A stretch of 39,534 nucleotides of DNA from Anaerobiospirillum sp. NML120449 (GTDB lineage Bacteria > Pseudomonadota > Gammaproteobacteria > Enterobacterales > Succinivibrionaceae): contig NZ_JALKIL010000045.1 of NCBI RefSeq assembly GCF_023051105.1, positions 1 through 39,534 on the forward strand, written 5' to 3'. The translations under genes and the position numbers were made by a program. The first letter of the stretch is position 1. Every line of letters starts with the position of its first letter. A model generated the notes under the pieces. It had not been told where the DNA came from and did not search any database. It saw only the letters and a list, made by a program, of their open reading frames with translations. Positions 1 through 8,459 of this stretch are shown one piece after another.

Positions 1-1730
1 CTTTTGCACGATGGCACAGCTGCGTCATTTTTAACGCCCATATACGTCTCCTGTATGTTATGGAACATGCAGGAATCTTATATAAATCAGCTAAATCATC
101 ACACCCCACACTCAGAAAGTACGTACTGCCATGCAGTGCACTGACATCGCGGCCCCCACCATTGGCTGGCACAGGTCGGCGGCCGGCCTGCCACAGCTCA
201 GGCTGTTACAGGATATTGTCGTGCCCCCAAAACTGCACCAGAAGCCCAGTCAGCCGCTGTAATTTACCTGTTCTTTACGCTTTCACCTGACGATACTGCC
301 TTATCCCACGGCCCAATCCTGCAACTGTACGCTGTCAGCACCTGTCCTTTACTGTGCAATATCAATCCATGCTGCCTGCTGTTAAGCACATGCCTTACCT
401 GATGCACCCATGAATTTAGATTCTGCAATTTTAATAATTACTCTACATAACAATTTATCTTGTGTCAGTGTCATACCATGTTGCCATGACTTGCAGTGCA
501 CCCCCTCCGCGCTGCCGCAGAGACTGAAGCAATATCTTAATTCGCAGCGCCCGCCCATTATCACTATCATTCACGTGATGGTGACAGTACATACTCACAG
601 AATGTAAACTGTCAACAGCCTGTCCGCAGATGAATAATTCAATTTTGCTTTACATAATCTTTAAGACAGTAAAATATGTAATGCTGCAGCCCGGATATTA
701 TTTAACATGGCCGGGCAAAGCATTGGTGCTTAATTTGCCGCCCGATCCAGGCTGACCTGCTCTCCCACCTGCCATAACCACCCCCGTCCCTATACTCATC
801 ACCATACCCGTACCTCTGTCACTGTTTAAGGACCATGTCAGATCAACTTGTACTTTCATCTTAATTGCAGGCAGCTTTGTCTGGCCTGTTCTTGAGTATG
901 TTCTGACACTGTCTGCCCCCCGGCGATATATTGAACTGCGGCTTAATGAAGGATGACAGAGACTTGCAGTCCCATACCCGGAAGCCATATATATCGGCAG
1001 AGGAGTTTACAACCACACAAACCAGCTCGTGCTGCTGCTGATTTATTCTGCTGTTTCTTCCTGGAGCAGGGCCAGGACTGAGTGCCTCAAATCACTTTTG
1101 ATCAGCAGTTTTAATCAGCGGTTAATGGCGCCGGTACTCGCCCCACTGCGCAATGGCTGCTCTATTTTGGAAATGCCTCCCAGTGTCCTGTTTACTATCG
1201 TGGCACGATAAACAGCTTTGCTTTCTATACTGGCACGAACAAAACCTTTCCAGTCGCTTTGAGTTCTGCCGGATCGTGAAAAACCAGCAAACCTTCATAC
1301 TGGCTCTCACTACCATTCATGACTGCGCTACAGGCACGATATAGTGCACCTGAGAACCGTCATGAATCTGAACTGTGATCAGTCCGGGCAATGACTCGCT
1401 CATGTTTCAAACAACTGGACAGTACGGGTTTCTATCCACGGCTTCGACAGTGCTCTGTCCAAAACTCTATCCACAGCGCTGGCATGGCTCTGTTCCAGCT
1501 CTATCCACAGCGCTGACAGGCTCTGTTCAGGCTCTATCCATAGCGCTGGCATGGTTCTGTCCAAAACTCTATCCACAGCGCTGACAGGCTCTGTTCAAAG
1601 CTCTATCGCGTCGCGTCAATGGCACTGTTGCAAGGACAAGGCAGGGCGCAGAGACGATCTCAGCACGGGGCACTGTCTATGCAATGGAACGCTCTGATAC
1701 CTGTAAGCTTATCCATGCAGCAAAAGCAGA
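1..1730. other. Intergenic stretch, no convincing gene
   Basis: Open frames here are all short (under 100 codons), lie on both strands, overlap one another and lack a convincing Shine-Dalgarno or recognisable protein motif. The only structure I can point to is the array of CTATCCACA-like 9-mers at 1432-1577, listed separately. No RNA gene or insertion sequence was recognised. A gene entering from the left edge is not apparent. Confidence 0.55.
1432..1577 (+). repeat. Five evenly spaced DnaA-box-like 9-mers in a degenerate ~34-bp repeat
   Basis: The 9-mer CTATCCACA or a one-base variant occurs at 1432 (CTATCCACG), 1467, 1501, 1534 (CTATCCATA) and 1569, always on the plus strand, with steps of 35, 34, 33 and 35 bp. 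CTATCCACA differs by one base from the classical DnaA box TTATCCACA. The last four copies sit inside a longer degenerate repeat that also contains CAGCGCTG and GCTCTGTT. This could be a DnaA-binding array, an iteron-like array or simply a degenerate minisatellite. No replication gene is visible nearby, so a function in replication is only a possibility. Confidence 0.5.
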
Positions 1731-1759
1731 GCCCTCACCTGCATAAAGCCAGTGAGGGC
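1731..1759 (-). terminator. Hairpin downstream of the 215-aa gene, probable terminator
   Basis: GCCCTCAC at 1731-1738 pairs perfectly with GTGAGGGC at 1752-1759 around a 13-nt loop. On the minus strand the stem is followed by a moderately T-rich stretch (TCTGCTTTTGC). It lies about 150 nt downstream of the stop codon of the minus-strand gene ending at 1908, so it could end that transcript. The T run is imperfect. Confidence 0.45.
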
Positions 1760-1907
1760 CCTGTTATGAGTAAATGAATGAGCTCTAAGCTATGCTGGAA
1801 GGCACGCTGGAAGCGTACGCTGGATCAGTCGCTGCTGTATCTGAAGAAAACTCTGAAACCACAGGTGGAGCTGCATCATGGCTTGAGATGGATATGCCAC
1901 GGAGAGC

Positions 1908-2555
1908 TTACTGCGGGACCTGATAGCTGGAGAGCTCCTTTCTGAGCTTTTCATAGTTCTGCTCGGCCTGCATTTTCTTCTCAAAAAACTCAAGGTTTTT
2001 ATGAGTCTGTTTTGGCGGATTAGACTTTCTGAGTGTCTCTGCCTCGCGCTCAGCCATCTGAGTACGGGCAGCAAGGTCCATAACCTTGTCAAAGAGATCC
2101 TGACTGACAAAATCTACACGAGCAGCCTTGAGGCAAAGCAAACGCCACAGCTGTTGTGGAGGCTGGTGCCATGACTCCAGCCCCAGCCTGTCGTTACTGG
2201 CATAATCACTTATAAGCACTCCCTCGCCGTACACAGCTGCCAGCCTGCTTACTCCCGTCCCCCTGATAACAAAGATGGTCTTAACCCCCTTTTCCCATTT
2301 ATCGAAACAGCGGTCCAGCAAAGCTATGCATTTGTCAGGAAGTGCAGCAGCCAGAGGTATAACCTCACATATTATCAGACATCCATCAGAACCACCCTTG
2401 CTGGCCGGAGTACCGAACATGGCAGTTATTGATATCCGCTCAATATTGCTCTGCAGAGTTGAAGCATCTCTGGTAGAGACAGCTGAACTGTGACAAAAGA
2501 GCGCCAGATCCACCTGAGGTCCCTTGTATATGGCATTCACAGGCAAATTATTCAT
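1908..2555 (-). CDS. Hypothetical protein, 215 aa, downstream of type III res
   Basis: I do not recognise this protein. The start is well supported: AAGGAGC lies just upstream of the ATG at 2555, and no other frame in the region has a comparable signal. The first ~160 residues are mixed alpha/beta in character with hydrophobic stretches (for example around residues 60-75, CLIICEVIPLAAALPD). The last ~55 residues are strongly charged and rich in Glu, Lys and Gln, and look like a coiled coil. There is no signal peptide or membrane segment, so it is probably cytoplasmic. It has the same orientation as res and the mod genes and follows res after ~400 bp that contain a 36-bp tandem repeat. A role with the restriction-modification system is guilt by association only. 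Confidence 0.75.
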   Translation of the reverse strand: MNNLPVNAIYKGPQVDLALFCHSSAVSTRDASTLQSNIERISITAMFGTPASKGGSDGCLIICEVIPLAAALPDKCIALLDRCFDKWEKGVKTIFVIRGTGVSRLAAVYGEGVLISDYASNDRLGLESWHQPPQQLWRLLCLKAARVDFVSQDLFDKVMDLAARTQMAEREAETLRKSNPPKQTHKNLEFFEKKMQAEQNYEKLRKELSSYQVPQ

Positions 2556-2823
2556 AGTAAGCTCCTTATTATGTCCCTGTCCTTTGAGGCCAGCATATAT
2601 GGGCTATCAATACCTGAGGGTATATTAGCCCTGTATGTGATGAATAATTTCTAAAGTCTTTTGTACATACAACATTGTACAGTGCAACTGTGGCTCTGCA
2701 CCATTGCAATTATGCAATTATTGACGTTACAAAATTGCCCCTATCTGGCAGGTTTGACACAACAGACGCAGACCATTAAGCAGAATCATGCATCAGCAGG
2801 CATTGTTATACTTAAGTCCTCAA
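2556..2823. other. Upstream region of the 215-aa gene
   Basis: Together with the 36-bp repeats this forms a ~400-bp gap between res and the 215-aa gene. It is more AT-rich than its surroundings and contains the imperfect palindrome TGTAC-N10-GTACA near 2663-2682. It presumably holds the promoter of the minus-strand gene starting at 2555, but I cannot assign -35 and -10 boxes with confidence. Confidence 0.35.
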
Positions 2824-2967
2824 GGGCTATGACTGTCCGTGACAGGAGGCAGGCCTGACGGGCTATGACTTTCCGTGACAGGTGTCAGGCCTGACGGGCT
2901 ATGACTGTCCGTGACAGGTGTCAGTCCCGTCGGGCTATGACTGCACGGGCCAGGTATCAGTCCTGAT
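2824..2967 (+). repeat. Four tandem 36-bp repeats at the 3' end of res
   Basis: Four consecutive 36-bp units start at 2824, 2860, 2896 and 2932, each opening with GGGCTATGACT and containing a CCGTGACAGG core. Units 1-3 are close copies; unit 4 is degenerate and runs over the stop codon of res (2957-2959). There are no unique spacers between units, so this is a minisatellite and not a CRISPR array. Copy number may vary between strains. Confidence 0.85.
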
Positions 2968-5900
2968 TGGCCTTATCAAGCAGCTGGTTGAAGTTTTCAA
3001 CCACGGCAAAACGGATCCTGTCTGACATGGAGTTGAAGAGCCTGTCGGCACATTCAATCTTCTGGCGCTCTACCGGTCTTAACTGATCCAGGGATACGCT
3101 GCCCTTGGTTTCAGCTACCAGGCGGAAATGCTTTACCTGGTCGCGGTCAAAGATTACGGCCCAGTCAGGGGAGTAATCACCAGCCGGAGTAGGAATTTTG
3201 AACTTGCGCGGCAGCTTGGCAAAGACACATACCTCGCGGGCATCATCCATCTTGAGCGCAAAGCGCTTTTCCACACTGTTTTCAGACAGACCGTCCACTA
3301 CCAGCACGTCAGTAATGTGCTTTCTGGCCTTGATGTAAGGGGTATCGGCCTTGATCTCGCAGTCGAAGGCATCGTTAATCATGGCCATGATATTGTTGCT
3401 TTTCAGATCATCTGTCTGATCGATGAGCTCATAGCAGATATTCTCTACCTGCAACTCCTGCTTACACATGCTGACAGTATGGCCCACAGCGGCAATGAAG
3501 CGCTCAGGGTTGACGGCAAAGAGACTGAGCTTTTCCTGGCTCAGGGAGTTGAGTACCCTGGCTGCGGTTCTACGGGTAACTGCAGCCGCCCTGGCCACGT
3601 CACCTACTATGTCGTACTTGACGCCGGTAGTTATGTGGCGCGCGTCAGAGCGCTGGTTGGAGCCGCGTCTGACAAAGGTCTGAGCATCAACCTGGCTGCC
3701 CTCTTCAATCTCAAAGCTCATCTGGGCTATTTCAAGGCCCTTGTTGAGCTGCTCCACAGCATTTCTGATCAGCACCTCGCTGTCATACTGAACTGTGTAG
3801 TAATAATTGCGGGAAATCTCCTTCCAAAGCATCTGGAAGTCAGGATTCTCGACATGGCTGTTGGTCCTGACATGAATGGTGGCCGAACGGTTTTCGTCGC
3901 GTACTCTCTTCTTGAGTACTTCCTCAACCTCCCAGGTAGAGCGGGCTGTCTGGACCATCAGCTCCTTCAGATGAGCCATATCCTGATCAAGCTCAGGAAC
4001 CTGGTTGTTCTCAATGGCGCTGCGGAATGCATCAGTAACCATGCCCTTGCCATCAATGAACTTGTGGGTACGCATCCAGCTGCGCAGCATGTCAGCCTCA
4101 TCCTCGGTGACCTTATGCTCAGAGCCGTCAGCAAGCATTACAGTCTTGCCGGTAAAGCTGTCAACAGTAATGGCCTTAGGACGGTCACGAAGACACTGAG
4201 TGGTTTCCTCCTGCAGGCTTCTGACAAAGTCCTCATAGCTCTCGTTGGCAATGACGGTAAGCAGGTTGACCTTGTGGATATCATCACCCAGAGCTTCGTA
4301 ATCCATACGCTCGCCGAGATTGTTAACGCACAGGCGCAGGCCACGGCCTACCTCCTGACGCTTGCTGACGGCGGAGTTGCTCTGACGCAGAGTACAGATC
4401 TGGAAGACGTTAGGATTATCCCAGCCCTCACGCAGAGCCGAATGCGAGAAGATAAAGCGCACCGGCTGCTCAAAGCTCATCAGCTCTTCGCGGTTCTTGA
4501 GGATCAGATCGTAGGCGGCTATACGTTCCTTGTCATTATCGGTCTCGGTCTTCTTTTCTTCGGTATCGACAAATCTGTTGAACTTGTCTACGGAGAAATA
4601 GCCATTGTGAAGTTCTGCGGCATGACCTGAGGTGCTCTTGAGGTAGTGGTAGTAAGAGCTTCTGGCAGAGCACGGATCACTGGCACCTGAGTGCTCAAGT
4701 TCGGCCAGCTTGTCTTTAGTCAGAAACTCATACTCTTCTTCAAACATCTGAGCCAGAATGCCCGGATGAGGGTTCTTTTCCTCATCATAGACTCTGTAGC
4801 GCACTACCTCATCAATGAAGAACAGGCTCAGGGTCTTGATGCCCAGATTGTAGAGCTCTTCCTCTCTGTTCAGATGTGAGCGTATGGTCTCGCGGATCTG
4901 CAGACGGTGCATGCTGTCAAGGTTGCTGTCACCTACCACCATGCCTGCTGAAATGACACGACCGTCACTGAGGGTGATGCTGTTGGTGACGGCATCAATG
5001 GAGCTGATGGACAGGCCCTTGTACTGATTAAGTTTGTTCGACTCATCATACAGGCTGTCTCTTTCCTCCATGCGTCTGCGGGTACGCTTGATGCTGCCGT
5101 CCCTGTTCCTGATCTCAATCTCTACATCGGCATAAGGTGGCCTGTCAGTAGAGGTAATGACACCGCCCATGTAGATATAGCCGTCAGAGCCGGTCATGTT
5201 AAGGGTCTGGAAACCCTTGACGCTGATGCGCTTGACCAGCTTCTGAGCATAGGCATCCACGGCATCAAGCGAGTAGATGCAGTTGTGCTTTGTCTTGTGA
5301 GTTGCCGAGTAGTTGATGGTAAACAGAGGTCTGAACTGTCTGATGCCTTTCTGGGTAGCCTTGCCGTCAGCCTTCTGCGGCTCGTCAATCATGACAATTG
5401 GTCTGGTGGCGGCCAGCACATCAATAGGACGGTGTGAGCCGAACTCGTCACGCTCACTGTAGATAATGCGCGCTGCCTTGTTCTTAACCTTGCTCTCATC
5501 CATACTGGAGGCAAAGGCATGGGTGTTGATGATCATGACCTGAATGCCCGAGCCCTCGGCAAAGTGGCGCAGCTGGTTGAGATTGCCGGAGTTGTAGACA
5601 AAATAGTTGGCTTTGCAGTGGTACTCCTCAAAGAAATGCTCACTGAGCTGCTCAAAGCTGCGGTTTGTGCCCTCACGAATGGCAACAGATGGCACTACTA
5701 CCACAAAGCGGCTCCAGCCATAGCGGCGGTGCAGCTCGAAAATGGTCTTGATGTAGACATAGGTCTTGCCTGTACCTGTCTCCATCTCTACGTCCAGCTC
5801 ACACCAGCCCATGGAGCCGTCACCATAGAGCTCCTTGCTGGTCAGCAGACCGGAGCGCTTCTGGATGGCATTGATATTGGCCAGCAGCTGCTCTCTGGTA

Positions 5901-6085
5901 TTGGGACCAAGATCAAGATCAGCATTGGTCTCTATGAGACTCATCTGATCGCAGACACCCATATCAAAAGCATCGGGAACAGCGCCCGCGCCGAGATTTT
6001 CCTTAAGATGCTGACCTGCAAACACATCGGCTGTGTTGTTGACCGCATCAGTCTGATACTGCTGTTTCTTGAAGATAAGTTTCAT
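2957..6085 (-). CDS. res: Type III restriction enzyme, Res subunit (helicase/endonuclease)
   Basis: This is the ATP-dependent translocase and nuclease subunit of a type III restriction-modification system, which works in a complex with Mod. Counting from the ATG at 6085 it has 1042 residues. The Walker A motif GTGKT is at 104-108 in the typical Res context METGTGKTYVYIKT, and the DEPQ form of helicase motif II is at 234-237. A C-terminal PD-(D/E)xK nuclease core is seen as PDW (D974) followed by ETK (E992, K994). The frame is open upstream to 6217, but the extra 44 residues look unlike Res, whereas MKLIFKKQQYQ is a typical Res start with a weak GGA upstream. It begins 289 bp after mod1 ends and no separate promoter is evident, so it probably relies on mod1 transcription. 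It is the only res for three mod genes. Confidence 0.93.
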   Translation of the reverse strand: MKLIFKKQQYQTDAVNNTADVFAGQHLKENLGAGAVPDAFDMGVCDQMSLIETNADLDLGPNTREQLLANINAIQKRSGLLTSKELYGDGSMGWCELDVEMETGTGKTYVYIKTIFELHRRYGWSRFVVVVPSVAIREGTNRSFEQLSEHFFEEYHCKANYFVYNSGNLNQLRHFAEGSGIQVMIINTHAFASSMDESKVKNKAARIIYSERDEFGSHRPIDVLAATRPIVMIDEPQKADGKATQKGIRQFRPLFTINYSATHKTKHNCIYSLDAVDAYAQKLVKRISVKGFQTLNMTGSDGYIYMGGVITSTDRPPYADVEIEIRNRDGSIKRTRRRMEERDSLYDESNKLNQYKGLSISSIDAVTNSITLSDGRVISAGMVVGDSNLDSMHRLQIRETIRSHLNREEELYNLGIKTLSLFFIDEVVRYRVYDEEKNPHPGILAQMFEEEYEFLTKDKLAELEHSGASDPCSARSSYYHYLKSTSGHAAELHNGYFSVDKFNRFVDTEEKKTETDNDKERIAAYDLILKNREELMSFEQPVRFIFSHSALREGWDNPNVFQICTLRQSNSAVSKRQEVGRGLRLCVNNLGERMDYEALGDDIHKVNLLTVIANESYEDFVRSLQEETTQCLRDRPKAITVDSFTGKTVMLADGSEHKVTEDEADMLRSWMRTHKFIDGKGMVTDAFRSAIENNQVPELDQDMAHLKELMVQTARSTWEVEEVLKKRVRDENRSATIHVRTNSHVENPDFQMLWKEISRNYYYTVQYDSEVLIRNAVEQLNKGLEIAQMSFEIEEGSQVDAQTFVRRGSNQRSDARHITTGVKYDIVGDVARAAAVTRRTAARVLNSLSQEKLSLFAVNPERFIAAVGHTVSMCKQELQVENICYELIDQTDDLKSNNIMAMINDAFDCEIKADTPYIKARKHITDVLVVDGLSENSVEKRFALKMDDAREVCVFAKLPRKFKIPTPAGDYSPDWAVIFDRDQVKHFRLVAETKGSVSLDQLRPVERQKIECADRLFNSMSDRIRFAVVENFNQLLDKANQD

Positions 6086-6374
6086 GATTATTCCAATCCA
6101 AAGCGCTTTGAATACAGGCTCATGCCTGCTGCTCAGCATATTTGCCCGACGGGCATGTCCCTGCAACCATAAAGCAGCAGGAGCAATGCGCCTTATGGTG
6201 CAGCCCGGTACTGCCATGCCTCAAAGGACACGCAGCCGGGCAACAGTAATGACCGGAGCCATTACATGGTCAGTATGATTCCAGCCCAATGGTCAGTTAC
6301 CACTGTTCTGACCAGGCCGGCCATTCCAGGCCCGGCCCGGCATGGGCATAGCCCGTCATGGACATGCCTGGGGC

Positions 6375-8246
6375 TCAGATAACTCTGATCTGGCTCATAG
6401 GGCTGACCGCCTTAAAGACCTGCTTGATGTTGTCTGCATCGGCATCAGATCCAAAGGCGGCATCGCACATGACGAACCAGTATGGTTTGAGGCCGGCTAT
6501 GGCACGGGCAACATCCAGGCTGACTCTGTCATCAAAGCAGGCTGCCAGATAACCATCGTCGACCACATACACAGTATGACCTGCAAGGCTCCTGACCTCG
6601 ATGGACGACGACAGCTCAATGCCCAGGTCCAGCATCACCTGAAAGAGCAGATCCTCGCCGCTGCGATCTTCCTTGATGTTGAACTCGGAAAAGCCACCCA
6701 GGCTCACCTCATCAGCGCCGTAATAGACGTCTTTCATGTTGGAGCTGTCGAGCCTGAGCACACGGAAACCTGTGTCCAGATCCCCGTCAGTCAGCCCGAC
6801 ATCTTTTCTGACTGCAGCACCGGCACGGCGGATACGCTCCTTGCCGATTTCACATATGGTCCTGTAGCCTGCCTGCCATGCTGGCGTCTTTTCTCTGACG
6901 GCCTCAGCTATCTGAGCCAAGATGAAACGGCAATGCTTGCCTGTCTGAACGTTAAACTTCATCACAGTATGTGCAGTAGATCCGCTGCCTGAGAAGAAGT
7001 CCATTACTATGGAGTCTTCCTTGAGATTGGCAATGGTCATGAGCCTCTCAATGAGTGAAGTAGGCTTGGGACCGTCGAACACCTTGAGCTCCATAAGTCC
7101 GCTGACCTCTTTGGCGCCGTCCTGGCTGTGGCCGACATCGCTGAACAGCAGCAGAGATTCAGGTACCAGCATGCCGCCATGCTTGAGCTCGTGAAGAAAG
7201 CGCTTGAGTCTTGGAGTGTTACTGCCGTCTGCACCAAACCAGATGCGGTTGTCCCTTACCAGCTCCTCATAGCGTTCTCTGGTAAGGCGCCAGCAGCTCC
7301 CGGCTGGAGGATTTACCTTGCGACCAGCAGGAGTGGTGATTGTGTAGTCACAGCCTGGCGTGTAGGTCGTGACTGACAGGTTGTCAGACTGCCAGACGCC
7401 GCGCGGGTCGTTATCAGGGTTCTTGTAAGGTTTGTTGACCTCTTCAGTCCTTGGAAGACGTCCGATTTTGAACTGCTCAAGGTTTCTTGCGAACATCAGT
7501 ATGTAGTCATGACTGGTCGACACGTATTTGGCGTCGTTCTTCGGAGAGTAGGCTCTCTGCCAGACAAACTGAGTAATGAAGTTCCTTTCACCAAAGACCT
7601 CACAGCAGACCTTGCGCATGTTGTCTGACTCGTAGTCATCAATGGAGATGAAGATCACTCCATCTTCAGAGAGGAACTCGCGGGCCAGCTTAAGGCGCGG
7701 ATAAATCATGTTCAGCCAGTCGGTGTGAAAGCGGCCATTGGTATCGCTGTTAACCACCAGACGCTCGCCGTCAGCGCCAATCTGTCCGCTCCGCACCAGG
7801 AAGTCATCACGGTCAATGGCAAAGTCATCCTCGTAGATGAAGTCATTGCCGGTGTTGTAAGGCGGGTCGATGTAGATCATCTTGACCTTGCCGGCGTAGG
7901 TGTTGCGCAGGACCTTGAGTACCTCCAGATTGTCTCCCTCAATGTAGAGGTTGGAGGTGGTGTCGAAGTCTACGCTTTCTTCGCGGCATGGTCGTAAGGT
8001 AGCAGCTGATGGCTGATTGGCAAGGCGGGCAGCATCCATCTTGCCAGGCCAGGTAAACTGGTAGCGCTCTGCTTTGTCCGGAATACACGATGAGGAGAGC
8101 TCGGCCCTGAGCTTTTCAAAGTCGATACCGTGCACCAGCTGACCCTCAGGGTCGCGCGCCTCGGTAATACAGGAAGGGAAGTGTCGGGCAATGATGTCAA
8201 TGTTGGCCGCAACGCCGTCAACAGACTGCATTGAGAGCTTATCCAT
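6375..8246 (-). CDS. mod: Type III DNA methyltransferase, Mod subunit (copy 1, next to res)
   Basis: This is the specificity and N6-adenine methyltransferase subunit of the type III system, 623 aa. Catalytic motif DPPY is at residues 127-130 (IYIDPPYNTG). The SAM-binding motif comes later, at 418-422 (DFFSGSGSTAH), giving the beta-class order usual for type III Mod. The region between them carries the target recognition domain. It is nearly identical to copy 2 except for a block at about residues 277-360 and the last ~13 residues, so the two may read different sites. Start: an AGGTG Shine-Dalgarno and the ATG sit inside a perfect hairpin shared by all three copies. Its leader carries a short upstream frame ending in seven G. 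It is the copy directly followed by res, the usual mod-res order. Confidence 0.95.
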   Translation of the reverse strand: MDKLSMQSVDGVAANIDIIARHFPSCITEARDPEGQLVHGIDFEKLRAELSSSCIPDKAERYQFTWPGKMDAARLANQPSAATLRPCREESVDFDTTSNLYIEGDNLEVLKVLRNTYAGKVKMIYIDPPYNTGNDFIYEDDFAIDRDDFLVRSGQIGADGERLVVNSDTNGRFHTDWLNMIYPRLKLAREFLSEDGVIFISIDDYESDNMRKVCCEVFGERNFITQFVWQRAYSPKNDAKYVSTSHDYILMFARNLEQFKIGRLPRTEEVNKPYKNPDNDPRGVWQSDNLSVTTYTPGCDYTITTPAGRKVNPPAGSCWRLTRERYEELVRDNRIWFGADGSNTPRLKRFLHELKHGGMLVPESLLLFSDVGHSQDGAKEVSGLMELKVFDGPKPTSLIERLMTIANLKEDSIVMDFFSGSGSTAHTVMKFNVQTGKHCRFILAQIAEAVREKTPAWQAGYRTICEIGKERIRRAGAAVRKDVGLTDGDLDTGFRVLRLDSSNMKDVYYGADEVSLGGFSEFNIKEDRSGEDLLFQVMLDLGIELSSSIEVRSLAGHTVYVVDDGYLAACFDDRVSLDVARAIAGLKPYWFVMCDAAFGSDADADNIKQVFKAVSPMSQIRVI

Positions 8247-8261
8247 GGAGCACCTCCATGG
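8243..8261 (-). promoter_or_regulatory. Perfect hairpin covering the Shine-Dalgarno and start codon of mod1
   Basis: On the minus strand CCATGGAG-GTG-CTCCATGG is an 8-bp perfect inverted repeat with a 3-nt loop. The left arm and loop hold the Shine-Dalgarno GGAGGTG and the right arm holds the mod1 ATG (8246-8244). If it folds in mRNA it would hide the ribosome binding site. The same 19 bases precede mod2 and mod3. Confidence 0.75.
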
Positions 8262-8297
8262 TCAAACTCAGGCAGTTGACTGACTTAGAAGAAGGTG

Positions 8298-8363
8298 TTA
8301 CCCCCCCGGCAAAACTAAAGCAAACGGCTTATTTAAGCCGTTTTTAATAACATTAGACATCAT
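8298..8363 (-). CDS. Possible leader peptide (uORF) of mod1, 21 aa, ending in the G tract
   Basis: This short frame begins with two ATG codons 5 nt after AGGG (CAGGGTAACT-ATG) and starts MMSNVIKNGLNKPF. It ends with CCG GGG GGG TAA, so the seven-G tract supplies its last codons and the stop directly follows. The equivalent frame is kept in all three mod leaders, with differences that are partly synonymous (AAC/AAT, TTA/TTG). The stop lies about 51 nt before the mod1 ATG. With eight G the same frame would run on and end at a TAA overlapping the mod1 start codon (stop at 8241-8239). Translation of this frame is inferred, not shown. Confidence 0.45.
   Translation of the reverse strand: MMSNVIKNGLNKPFALVLPGG
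8301..8307. repeat. Homopolymeric tract, 7 C (7 G on the coding strand), mod1 leader
   Basis: Seven C on the plus strand, 55-61 nt upstream of the mod1 ATG. The same site has 7 bases in mod2 and 11 in mod3, in otherwise closely similar leaders, the pattern expected of slipped-strand variation. The tract sits at the 3' end of the uORF. It also falls between TTGCCG (minus, 8312-8307) and TCTAAG (8289-8284), which would have a 17-bp spacer if they formed a second promoter. Confidence 0.9.
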
Positions 8364-8430
8364 AGTTACCCTGAAATCGGATGTGGAACGATATGGTGGC
8401 AAGACGGCGTCATACCGCCATTACTTTTTG

Positions 8431-8459
8431 AGTATAACACCGTGTTCCACCACCGTCCA
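8431..8459 (-). promoter_or_regulatory. Promoter of mod1
   Basis: On the minus strand TGGACG (8459-8454), a 17-bp spacer and TATACT (8436-8431) preceded by TGT form a sigma-70-type promoter with an extended -10. The same boxes recur upstream of mod2, mod3 and the 92-aa gene. The predicted start near 8424 gives a leader of about 180 nt containing the uORF, an inverted repeat (AACGGCTTA / TAAGCCGTT, 8323-8342), the G tract and the start-codon hairpin. Confidence 0.6.

Noticed and set aside
2824..2967. CRISPR array
   Set aside because: Units are contiguous 36-mers with no unique spacers and no cas genes in the window.
3128..4630. 500-codon plus-strand frame
   Set aside because: It lies antisense within res, which has clear catalytic motifs; the translation has no recognisable domain and no Shine-Dalgarno. 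It is a shadow frame.
5519..6172. 217-codon plus-strand frame
   Set aside because: Antisense to the N-terminal part of res, no supporting signal.
6086..6217. 44-residue N-terminal extension of Res
   Set aside because: Open frame exists to 6217, but the extension lacks a Shine-Dalgarno and does not resemble Res; MKLIFKKQQYQ at 6085 is a typical start.
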